NCBI RefSeq assembly: GCF_900116645.1
Contig: NZ_FPBO01000037.1
Location: 1 to 64,000 of the forward strand
DNA length: 64,000 bases
DNA from: Pseudoduganella namucuonensis
GTDB taxonomy: Bacteria; Pseudomonadota; Gammaproteobacteria; Burkholderiales; Burkholderiaceae_D
Direction of reading: 5' to 3'
In this document: positions 7,283 through 14,439 of the stretch, piece by piece
Position numbering within the stretch: position 1 is the first letter of the stretch
Layout: every line of letters starts with the position of its first letter
Notes under the pieces: generated by a model
Databases searched by the model: none
The model's input: the letters and a program-made list of their open reading frames with translations, nothing else
What the model was told of the DNA's origin: nothing
Program-made: the position numbers and the translations under genes

Positions 7283-7310
7283 TGCGCATTAGCCATCGAT
7301 TGCATATGCT
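7282..7310 (+). promoter_or_regulatory. Rightward phage promoter
   Basis: TTGCGC (7282-7287), a 17-base spacer and TATGCT (7305-7310) form a promoter for the secreted-protein/repressor transcript. Its -35 hexamer is identical to that of the divergent leftward promoter. Confidence 0.55.
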
Positions 7311-7344
7311 TCGCGTAACTGCCCATTCGGGCGCACCTTAGGGG

Positions 7345-7776
7345 GTGAAATTGAAAAAAATCTGCATGGCCGGGCTGCTGCTTGGCCTTTCGTCCGTCGC
7401 TCATAGCGCTGTGCCTATCAACATGAACTGCGGCATGTCGGTCAAGGCATTCTTCACGCCGCTCATCCAGGGACGGCTCATCAACCCGAAGCCCTTTCAC
7501 GTCACGCCGGGGTCCTCCCTGAACCAATTCCGGCCTAAGGCATTTGTTGGACTGACCGCGTTCGATCTGCCGGTTACGACGGTGGTCGGGTTCACGGATG
7601 AGCCGCTGCTGTTTACCAAGGTGGCGGAGGTTACGCAGGATGTTTATGGGGTGGTCGTTCGTGAAGGCATTGGGAACGTGCAAGCTCACCTGTCCTCTCT
7701 TGGGGTGCCGAACGCGCGGATTTTCCGCGTTGACGCGAAAGCAACACTGATCCTTTGCAAAGGAGAAATGCAATGA
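7345..7776 (+). CDS. Predicted exported protein in the lysogeny module (143 aa)
   Basis: A lysine-rich start and hydrophobic core (CMAGLLLGLSSVAHSA) make a typical Sec signal peptide of about 20 residues. The mature part of about 120 residues has two cysteines (one near the N-terminus, one near the C-terminus, possibly a disulfide) and no recognised domain. The start is GTG 7345 or, with better spacing from AGGGGG, TTG 7351. Its stop overlaps the repressor start (ATGA), so both are made in lysogeny. Expression with the repressor suggests a lysogenic-conversion or superinfection-exclusion role, by inference. Confidence 0.65.
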   Translation: MKLKKICMAGLLLGLSSVAHSAVPINMNCGMSVKAFFTPLIQGRLINPKPFHVTPGSSLNQFRPKAFVGLTAFDLPVTTVVGFTDEPLLFTKVAEVTQDVYGVVVREGIGNVQAHLSSLGVPNARIFRVDAKATLILCKGEMQ

Positions 7777-8102
7777 GAACCACTGGTGAATATCTGGACT
7801 TGATCAAGGTCAAACTGAGACTGCCCAGCGATTACGCTGTAGCCAAAGTGCTGGGCATCACGCACGTTTCGGTCAGCAACCTGCGCAACGGCAAGTCCAG
7901 CATGGGGATTGAGACGGCTATGAAGGTAGCCGAAATCCTTGGGGTGGATGAGCACCAAATCTATTCAGACGGCCAATTTGAACGCGCTAAAACGCCCGAG
8001 TTGCTCAACTTCTGGAAGGCAATTTCGGACAAATTCTCCGCGTCTTTCACTGACCTCCTATCGGGCTGCAGCCCGCGCCGTTACAGGGTTTCGGCGCGCT
8101 GA
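7773..8102 (+). CDS. XRE-family phage repressor (109 aa)
   Basis: Residues about 18-60 form a helix-turn-helix of the Cro/CI type (YAVAKVLGITHVSVSNLRNG). The ATG at 7773 has AAGGAG eight bases upstream and overlaps the previous stop. The C-terminal third is short and lacks a LexA/CI-like peptidase, so induction by RecA-stimulated self-cleavage is not expected. It lies divergent to the replication operon and is the obvious candidate to bind the 7242-7282 palindrome. Confidence 0.8.
   Translation: MRTTGEYLDLIKVKLRLPSDYAVAKVLGITHVSVSNLRNGKSSMGIETAMKVAEILGVDEHQIYSDGQFERAKTPELLNFWKAISDKFSASFTDLLSGCSPRRYRVSAR
8062..8087. repeat. 14-bp palindrome plus CCGTTACAGG motif, copy 3
   Basis: CGGGCTGCAGCCCG (8062-8075) is a perfect palindrome, followed two bases later by CCGTTACAGG (8078-8087). 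It lies in the last codons of the repressor gene near the right prophage end, matching the hairpin-then-motif layout at 1754-1780 and 3079-3134. Confidence 0.5.
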
Positions 8103-8117
8103 TAGGCAGCAAAGGTT

Positions 8118-8127
8118 GCACTAAGCA
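8118..8127 (+). repeat. Left copy of island-flanking 10-bp direct repeat
   Basis: GCACTAAGCA, identical to 16380-16389, lies directly before the recombinase module and overlaps the dif-like sequence. It may be the target duplication or core site of the island. Confidence 0.45.
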
Positions 8128-8147
8128 TTCTATAAATTATGCGAAAG
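8120..8147. other. dif-like 28-bp sequence, possible attachment site
   Basis: ACTAAGCATTC, TATAAA and TTATGCGAAAG form an 11-6-11 arrangement resembling XerC arm, spacer and XerD arm of dif. The XerD half matches the enteric consensus TTATGTTAAAT at 8 of 11 positions and the XerC half keeps T..GCAT. It lies just beyond the prophage repressor gene, where an attachment site would be. No second copy can be seen because the left prophage end is outside the window. Confidence 0.35.
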
Positions 8148-8244
8148 CCTGGTAGTTAACAGGGTGTTGCATAGTTTGAGAATTTACCGCAACAACTCTA
8201 CGGTAAATGGTATGTTTAGGCGTTGCGTTTCACGAAAGACGCCG

Positions 8245-9465
8245 ATGATTCTTCAGCTGAACAACTCGCAAGTTCCGCCCAATCTGCGAGGCCCGGTCAT
8301 GATTGATTCCAAGGGACTTCCGCGCTACTGGGCTACAGTTTGGTCTGCCACAACTGCTGGTGCGTTAGCAGATTCAACGCATCTGAAAAAACTGCGGTAT
8401 GTCGACAACCTCTATCAGCATGCCGACGACCTGCGGGGCTACGGCGCCTTAGACGATGCGCTGGCGTCGTTGGATGACGCGGCGCTTGGGCAAATCCTCG
8501 AGTCGTGGTTCATTTCGATTCGGAATAAGCCTCGCACAACGCCGGCCGACGAAACGCGCTGGCAAGTCGGATTCCATTTCGTCAGTTCAGTCGTGTCCTG
8601 GATAGCTAAAAGCGGTTCCGATCAGCTCTTAGGGCAGATCGAAACTCGTCTTCACCAGCTATCAGTCCTGTACAGCCAGTTTCGCGCCAGGAAACGCAAT
8701 GCACCGGAGTCAATTCGATCTCTACCGGCATCGACGGTCGAAGCGCTCTATCAGCTCCTCGATCCAGAATCCCATAATAATCCGTTTCCTCGGCTTCAAA
8801 CCCGTTGGCGGATATACGTCGCGTTCATATTGATGTTGCATCAAGGTTTGCGCCGTGGCGAGGTATTGCTTCTGCCAGCAGATGCTATAAAGAGCGGCCA
8901 TGACGCAAGACTCGGGCGCGTCAGGAGTTGGATCAACATTAGGGAAAACGGATATGAGGACTCGGAACAGGATCCTCGCCATTCCAAACCAGGCATTAAG
9001 ACTCAAGCCTCAATACGGCAAATTCCCGTCAGCGAAGCAACTGCACGGATCGTGCAAATGTACGCCGAAAACTATCGGGGGCGTGCTGGGCATTCTTTTT
9101 TGCTCAGTTCAAAGTCACGAGCACCACTATCCACAGAAGCCCTCACCAAGGCATTTTTGGTGGTCTCGTCCCGCCTTCCATCCGCCGTAGTCGCGGAACT
9201 AAAAGCCAGAACAGGAAAAACAACAATCACGCCACACGATCTGCGGCATACATGCTCGGTCGTTCGTCTTCATCAGTTGCTTTTGCAAGGAAACCCCATG
9301 GATGAGGCATTGCAGAAAATGAGAACATTCTTCGGATGGTCGCGACAGTCTACGATGCCGGCAAGGTACGCACGCGCAGTATTCGAAGACTGCCTTGCGG
9401 GTGTTTGGAATGATGCATTCGACGATCGCGTTGAGCTGTTAAGAGGTCTTCCGGGAGGACATTGA
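8245..9465 (+). CDS. Tyrosine recombinase/integrase, first gene of a recombinase trio
   Basis: The 406-aa protein (from ATG 8245; an upstream GTG at 8164 in the same frame would add 27 unconserved residues) carries the catalytic set in its C-terminal half. This comprises GLRRGE (Arg about 203), HDLRHT (His about 331, Arg about 334), a Gly-Trp where the second His/Trp stands, and ARYAR with the nucleophilic Tyr at about 375. The N-terminal half is the core-binding/arm region. It catalyses site-specific strand exchange. The two downstream genes overlap or abut it, an arrangement like Tn554 tnpABC. Confidence 0.85.
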   Translation: MILQLNNSQVPPNLRGPVMIDSKGLPRYWATVWSATTAGALADSTHLKKLRYVDNLYQHADDLRGYGALDDALASLDDAALGQILESWFISIRNKPRTTPADETRWQVGFHFVSSVVSWIAKSGSDQLLGQIETRLHQLSVLYSQFRARKRNAPESIRSLPASTVEALYQLLDPESHNNPFPRLQTRWRIYVAFILMLHQGLRRGEVLLLPADAIKSGHDARLGRVRSWINIRENGYEDSEQDPRHSKPGIKTQASIRQIPVSEATARIVQMYAENYRGRAGHSFLLSSKSRAPLSTEALTKAFLVVSSRLPSAVVAELKARTGKTTITPHDLRHTCSVVRLHQLLLQGNPMDEALQKMRTFFGWSRQSTMPARYARAVFEDCLAGVWNDAFDDRVELLRGLPGGH

Positions 9466-9467
9466 AA

Positions 9468-10252
9468 ATGCAGCCAGAAGAAATGAGCCCCGATGCGTTA
9501 TATGAGAGCGATCTCACAGCGCAATTCTGTGCCCGATTGCAGCCATTGCCTTCTCCACTTCGTTATTACGACGAGTTTGAAGACTCCACGCGTTCAATCC
9601 GCGAGCCGCATCAAGCACGATTATTCGAAATTCATGTCTACGGCAGTATTCGCAAGATCGATTTCAATAAGCGCAATCAGTACAGTGCGCTAATACTGAA
9701 GCATGTGTTCGCAATGATGCTGGAGCAAGACCTATCTCCGGCAAGTATCGCAATTAATTTCGCTATGATGCACGATTTCACAGACGACGACCTAGATTCA
9801 TTGCTACGGACTGGGCCGCTGGAGATCGGGTTACTGTGGTCTTCGTGGCGTTCTCGCGAATGGCAAAAAAGCACATACGTATTGGTCAAACAGGTTCTTC
9901 ATTTCGAAGCCGATGGCTTCCATGCATCTCCATATGGGCACTGCCTCAATTCATTCACGGTAGATCCCTGTCCGAAGCATCTGGAGTGCTTTGCAAATTG
10001 TAGGCATCTTTCAGCTACGACCTGCCGGAAAACCGTCAAAATTTGATCAGCCTTGAAGTGAAGTTCAAGTCCGCCATCGAAGTGATCCGATCACGCTCAT
10101 CATCCAGCTTGGGCTGGAAGAATCAGCTAGATCATGCGGAAACGCGCCTTGCAGGCGTACAGAAGCTTCTGACCACGCCGGCAGGCCAGGCCCCCTTCCC
10201 TCACGGCAGTGATCTTTCGCTTCCCGACACACGAGGTGTTCTAGATGAATAA
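9468..10252 (+). pseudogene. Frameshifted recombinase-partner gene
   Basis: The frame opening at ATG 9468 (GGGAGG nine bases upstream, next to the integrase stop) runs to a stop at 10046. Just before that, a cysteine cluster CPKHLECFANC is followed by HLSATTCRKTVKI. Shifting frame at about 10018-10022 restores a natural continuation (LPENRQNLISLEVKFKSAIE) that runs to 10252 and overlaps the third gene's start by 8 bp. One missing base near 10020 explains both halves. Intact, it would be about 262 aa with no recombinase catalytic residues; the cysteines suggest zinc binding. Either a real inactivation or a sequence error. Confidence 0.7.
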
Positions 10253-10682
10253 TGAAACTGAATTTCAGGGAGACGCGGAGCAGGAATTGATACGTGTTCT
10301 CGAATATTTATTAGCCGAAGATGTGCCGATTACAGCCAGGGCGGTTGCCCGCTTGCATCCGACATTAAAAGCGGCTTCCTCCATTACTCGGAACACTGCG
10401 CGAAGCGCCCTTCTCGCGAAGTTTCAGGCGCGACAAGCAGAGTTTCGCCGTTGGCGAAGCCGTAGTACCAAGCTGTCTTCATCCGACTCAGCGGCAACGC
10501 TGGCAGCAAAAGACTCCCAAATTTCAGACCTTGAAGCGAACGTGCAATTGCTAACAGCGTCACATGTCGCTATGTTGCGTGCAGTGGGGGAGTTAGGGGG
10601 ATTTGCCAAGTGGGCTCAATTCTACGAATCCTATGCCATGATTCGCAATAAGTTGTCCACACTAGGTGAATCGCGATTTTAA
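10245..10682 (+). CDS. Third gene of recombinase trio, TnpC-like coiled-coil protein (145 aa)
   Basis: The ATG at 10245 lies inside the end of the second gene (8-bp overlap). The product has an N-terminal helical domain with a VARLHP segment resembling a degenerate helix-turn-helix, then a long charged helix (about residues 55-110) likely to form a coiled coil. Size, position and helical make-up match the small accessory proteins (TnpC-type) that accompany paired tyrosine recombinases and help orientation or efficiency. Assignment is by context more than by sequence. Confidence 0.55.
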   Translation: MNNETEFQGDAEQELIRVLEYLLAEDVPITARAVARLHPTLKAASSITRNTARSALLAKFQARQAEFRRWRSRSTKLSSSDSAATLAAKDSQISDLEANVQLLTASHVAMLRAVGELGGFAKWAQFYESYAMIRNKLSTLGESRF

Positions 10683-10711
10683 TGATTCTAGCCGACCCAA
10701 GATTAGTTGAT

Positions 10712-11203
10712 TCATTGTTGGATTTTCTGACGTGAATATGAAGCGAAATTATTTCGCGCCTCATTCTTTATCCACGCCATCAAATCGTCCACTTTCGTAA
10801 AAGCTTTGCCGATTGCCCCAGTAATCATAGGATTATTCCCAAACGGGGCCAGCCTTCGAAAGTCGGTTTGCAGCGATACGCATGCTTTTCCCAAAGCAAA
10901 AGCATACCCTAGTTCAACAGCAGCTCCCTCATCTATGGATCGTCCATCTAATAATATAAGCAATAGATCACACCTGTTCACCGCATTAATATCATTCTTA
11001 AAAACTGTCGAACACGCTTGATTGTGACTCATTCCTGACGACACAAGATCAGCCATCAAAAATCCATCCTGCTGAGGTAAATAAACATCACAAAACTCTT
11101 CAAGCAAATGCTTTAAATATATGTTATAGGAGCGCTCGCCCTCACTAAAAAGCGGACCCGCCATATAAACAACGGGACGATATTTATTTGCTTTATGCAT
11201 CAT
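10712..11203 (-). CDS. Nucleoside 2-deoxyribosyltransferase-like enzyme
   Basis: The 163-aa protein (ATG 11203; GAGG nine bases upstream, 11-bp overlap with the SIR2 gene) starts with VVYMAGPLF (about residues 11-19). It has the signature DINAVNRCDLLLILLDG (71-87) followed by DEGAAVELGYA (91-101), in which Glu97 corresponds to the catalytic nucleophile of the PF05014 family. These enzymes cleave or exchange the N-glycosidic bond of deoxynucleosides or deoxynucleotides. As the last gene of the AT-rich operon it probably makes or removes a nucleotide signal, or degrades a deoxynucleotide pool, with the SIR2-kinase protein. Salvage is the alternative role. Confidence 0.8.
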   Translation of the reverse strand: MMHKANKYRPVVYMAGPLFSEGERSYNIYLKHLLEEFCDVYLPQQDGFLMADLVSSGMSHNQACSTVFKNDINAVNRCDLLLILLDGRSIDEGAAVELGYAFALGKACVSLQTDFRRLAPFGNNPMITGAIGKAFTKVDDLMAWIKNEARNNFASYSRQKIQQ

Positions 11204-12851
11204 AACCTTTTTCCTCAATATCCAAAAGTAATTTATGCATATCTGCCTCTACATAACCTTCTCTAAAAATAATATTTGCCACTTCCTTGGCCACTTCACC
11301 TGGGCTCTTTTGAAACGCGTTGATAACTGTAACGCCATTTCCTGGTTTCAATTTTTTATAGACATGGAGTAACGCTTCCTGCTGGTCATTAAGTTTGGTA
11401 GCAGTGGTATTTTTGTGCAGCGATATTGCTCGCTCCGCCATAACCTCTGGATCGTTTTTCAAAAAAATAACGTGGCCTGGCATCAAACTTCGTTTAGTTG
11501 CTAGTCCGGGTGCTATCGCACTACGAAGAAGCATTGCTTTGGATGACCATTCATCTTTGTCCAAAGTAAATGCAAATGCATCTAGCGGCGCACGATCAAT
11601 AACATGTATCCCAGCGCTTGCTGTTTTTATGAGATTCAAATTCTTTTGGTTAACTTGTTCGGCCACCCAATTGTCAATCTCTATTTTTTCGGCGTCGGTC
11701 AGTAAGTCCGGTGCTTTCTCCATGTTCGGAGCTCGTTGTTCGGTCCATTCATCCTGAGTCAACAAGCTTCTAAAATAATTGACCGTAGTACTTTTTCCTG
11801 CTGCAACCGAACCAACGACGAAATAGCGGAATGAAAAATGCGGGACAACCTCCTGAGCAAGCGAGGTAAATTCATGATCTTGAGCCGAAATTAATTGCGC
11901 TAAAGAATTAATCTCTTCACCAGTCAGAAAGAGAGTTTGTAAATTGTAGACATTGAAATTCGCAGCAGCCTCAGCGTTATCAGAAATTTCATTTCGCTTG
12001 CTTGCATCACGGACATATTTAACAAAATAATGGAAATGCCCGGGGAAATTAACTGCTGATTGCCGCAACAAATGTTTCAGAGTCGGATCCTGCAGTGACA
12101 GTCCAACAAGCAAACATGTGGTTTGCGAGAAGTGCGTCGCCAATGATGCGTAGCGCCCTGCCATGCTATCAATTAATTGATCAGCAAAAGAATCTTCCGA
12201 AAATACTAAATGATCACTTGGCCGCTCTCCACGAGTAAAAGGAAGAAATCCATTAGGGTGATAAATTACACCACCTGAACGAGAATGGAGTTGAGCGTTA
12301 CCACTCCACAATGTCCGATATCCTCGGGTTTGCTCACCTTTAGCTTTACTATCCCGAAGAAGCAAACGTTGCAAAGTGTCATCAAAATTATACGTAACTG
12401 TTAATGGAGATTTTTTTATTAAGGGAATTAGTGATACTAAATATTTGTCTTCAGCGATTAATTTATCAACATCCTCAGGCAATCCTTTATACAAACTATC
12501 GTGTACTATCTTCCTCCATCCAGCTCGCAATTCCATTTCATGCATTCTTGGAGTTTTATCAATTGCTGGATTTTTGGCAGCGTAATGCTGAAACAATTGT
12601 TGCGCAAAAGTTGTGCTATTTCTTCCCGATGTACTAATTAATTGTTCAGCTTGTACGCTAGAGTGCTTGGCAATTTCTTCAAGAAGCGTATCCCAGCTCG
12701 GAAACTTTAAATCAACTCCAATTCCTGCGCCGAAAACCAAACCAAATTTTTCACGCGCAAACTGTTGTCGCATGTGAACAATTGCTTTTATGTAACGTTG
12801 AAGAACGCTTTTAGATACTACCGATCTTATAGATGAATTATTTGGAGTCAT
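11193..12851 (-). CDS. SIR2-like domain fused to a P-loop nucleotide-kinase-like domain
   Basis: The N-terminal half (about 30-330) is SIR2-like. It has LVFGAGIG (residues 39-45) for NAD binding, VTYNFDDTL (152-160) with the conserved Asn155/Asp157, YHPNG (197-201) with His198, and LLVGLSLQDPTL (247-258). The C-terminal half has a Walker A GSVAAGKST (347-355) and a kinase-type VIDRAPLDAF (417-426), resembling deoxynucleoside/nucleotide kinases. SIR2 domains in phage-defence proteins commonly hydrolyse NAD+. Coupling to a nucleotide-binding kinase domain suggests sensing or phosphorylating a (deoxy)nucleotide. The gene lies 5 bp after the DUF6884 gene, is AT-rich and is 552 aa long. Confidence 0.85.
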   Translation of the reverse strand: MTPNNSSIRSVVSKSVLQRYIKAIVHMRQQFAREKFGLVFGAGIGVDLKFPSWDTLLEEIAKHSSVQAEQLISTSGRNSTTFAQQLFQHYAAKNPAIDKTPRMHEMELRAGWRKIVHDSLYKGLPEDVDKLIAEDKYLVSLIPLIKKSPLTVTYNFDDTLQRLLLRDSKAKGEQTRGYRTLWSGNAQLHSRSGGVIYHPNGFLPFTRGERPSDHLVFSEDSFADQLIDSMAGRYASLATHFSQTTCLLVGLSLQDPTLKHLLRQSAVNFPGHFHYFVKYVRDASKRNEISDNAEAAANFNVYNLQTLFLTGEEINSLAQLISAQDHEFTSLAQEVVPHFSFRYFVVGSVAAGKSTTVNYFRSLLTQDEWTEQRAPNMEKAPDLLTDAEKIEIDNWVAEQVNQKNLNLIKTASAGIHVIDRAPLDAFAFTLDKDEWSSKAMLLRSAIAPGLATKRSLMPGHVIFLKNDPEVMAERAISLHKNTTATKLNDQQEALLHVYKKLKPGNGVTVINAFQKSPGEVAKEVANIIFREGYVEADMHKLLLDIEEKGYDA

Positions 12852-12856
12852 ATACT

Positions 12857-14116
12857 TTAAAATAGTTCGTTTTGACCGATAGAGCCGCGAAGCATATTCA
12901 AGCGCCAGTTCACCGGCGCTAGAGATTTTGTTGAAATTTTACCTTTTTCATATTTGGCAATAAGCTTCTCAAAGACATTTAAGAACTCAGGATCGTAATT
13001 ATCACCAACGTAGTTAACATTCCAAAGGCCACTGTTTCTTACATTTTTACTATTACTAAAATTTCCAAGCCAATTCGCACTTGGCAAATCAATTGCACCT
13101 CCCTGGGTAAGGAGAGATATCGAATTTTTTTCAATGTATGACCGATCACTGTCGACACTAGCTTCATCGAACACCGGTAAATAAGCGACTCGTAAATCCC
13201 TAAGGTATTGTGACACTTCTGATTCCAACTGTACTTCACCATCTCGAATTTCTTTGCTCGCGTTATCTCCAACACCCCAGCTAGTAAGCTCTTTTTTTTG
13301 GCTAGCTAGAATAGCATTCCCGACATGAAGTCTAAAAATAGACGATCGGTGGCTTCCTGAACCGTCATCGTTACCGCGATGTGTTCGAAGTCGCTGCCAC
13401 AACAAAGACTTCGAGCCTTTACTTACACCGTGAGTGCCTATTCGAATTACCCGAAATGTTTCGTGGTGGAAAAATCGAGTTGATTCTCGTCCATCAAAGA
13501 AAAAATATACTCCTGCCTTAGGCAGATTTTTACCTTCAAAATCATTGAAAGGAATCATCTGCCCTGGAATTTGCTGTAACCGCCACAGTAAATTATAAAA
13601 TCTATTGTAGTGACTCAACCGATCCGGATTCGCATTAACGCGCTCTAAGATATCTGCGTGAATGTCTTCAGATATATCACTAAGAGGGTATATAACCAAA
13701 AATTCCTCCTGCCTGAGGCGTTCGCGGAGCAATTCTCCATACGCCCCCGTCGCTAAAACAACAAGATATCTTGAAACCAAATTGCACTTCAACAGGCCAG
13801 TGACTATTGTCTCAACCCACAAATTCTTGGCGCGAGCAGTTAAAAGATTTAAGTCTTGATCGTAGGGGTCTAGAACTTGGTCGGGAGCCACGAGGCCATG
13901 TTTGGCCGAAAGAATGAACCAATTTGATCCAAAATTCTCCGCAAATTTCCGCGCTGCCCTGAAACGCCTAGAAATATATAAATCTTTTGCTGGCGCAGAG
14001 TAATCAAGCTTTTGCTTTCCACAAGAAACCAAGATTACAGGTCTCGCCGGGTCAGATGTATTATTTTTCCTACCGCGCACATATTTCATAGTCCAAAGGA
14101 AGCCCGATAAATTCAT
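12857..14116 (-). CDS. DUF6884 domain fused to a GIY-YIG nuclease-like domain
   Basis: Residues about 25-140 match DUF6884: ILVSCGKQKLDYSAPAKDLY, then WFILSAKHGLVAPDQVLDPY. Residues about 200-275 look like a GIY-YIG module: AGVYFFFDG, VIRIGTHG, LLWQRLRTHRG and a following RSSIFRLHVG. The C-terminal 120 residues are unassigned. GIY-YIG domains cut DNA or RNA; DUF6884 has no established activity that I know of. This is the promoter-proximal gene of the three-gene AT-rich operon, so it may be its sensor or nuclease effector. ATG 14116 is used; ATG 14089 is an alternative. Neither has a strong Shine-Dalgarno. Confidence 0.75.
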   Translation of the reverse strand: MNLSGFLWTMKYVRGRKNNTSDPARPVILVSCGKQKLDYSAPAKDLYISRRFRAARKFAENFGSNWFILSAKHGLVAPDQVLDPYDQDLNLLTARAKNLWVETIVTGLLKCNLVSRYLVVLATGAYGELLRERLRQEEFLVIYPLSDISEDIHADILERVNANPDRLSHYNRFYNLLWRLQQIPGQMIPFNDFEGKNLPKAGVYFFFDGRESTRFFHHETFRVIRIGTHGVSKGSKSLLWQRLRTHRGNDDGSGSHRSSIFRLHVGNAILASQKKELTSWGVGDNASKEIRDGEVQLESEVSQYLRDLRVAYLPVFDEASVDSDRSYIEKNSISLLTQGGAIDLPSANWLGNFSNSKNVRNSGLWNVNYVGDNYDPEFLNVFEKLIAKYEKGKISTKSLAPVNWRLNMLRGSIGQNELF

Positions 14117-14439
14117 AAATCATAAAGTCATAAATATTTTTGATGCAGAGGCTCCGACTAAGATCCCAAATGTATCTTAAAGCCATTCTAGTGACAGATG
14201 CAAATTTTCAGCTTGGAGCAGAAATTGGAAAAATTGAAGAAGCCCCTGAGAAATAAGGTCCGCCTATCCTAAAATCGACGTCGAAAATGGTACGCTACAC
14301 TGGCATCGTAACACGTCCATACTTTTGAGTAATCTTCGATTCCACTGCCATATCAAAATTACATATTGGCAATATTTGCGTAGGCAACCCGACGGCTGGG
14401 GTAGCACTCAAAAAGCGGTCTGTCTCTTCCTATGAGTTC
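14117..14439. other. AT-rich intergenic stretch upstream of the DUF6884 operon
   Basis: No gene is seen. Read leftward, TTGCAT and a TAAGAT hexamer about 18 bases apart (within 14170-14205) could be a weak promoter for the operon, but this is not compelling. No clear terminator or conserved RNA is visible. Confidence 0.4.

Larger units (their letters stand above)
1..8147. mobile_element. Corticovirus (PM2)-like prophage, left end outside window
   Basis: A block of tightly overlapping leftward genes carries the hallmark set of tailless internal-membrane phages: a PM2 P2-like capsid protein, a P9-like packaging ATPase, an HUH rolling-circle replication protein and several very small proteins with one membrane helix. 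A divergent XRE repressor gene with its own promoter completes a lysogeny switch. Nothing resembling tail, portal or terminase genes is present. The right limit is put at a dif-like sequence (8120-8147), which is tentative. The left limit lies beyond base 1. The capsid and ATPase assignments come from remembered PM2 sequences and motifs. Confidence 0.8.

Noticed and set aside
8164..8244. Upstream GTG start of the integrase
   Set aside because: The 27 extra residues are unlike recombinase N-termini and overlap the GTTGC motif cluster that looks like recombinase binding sites; ATG 8245 is preferred.
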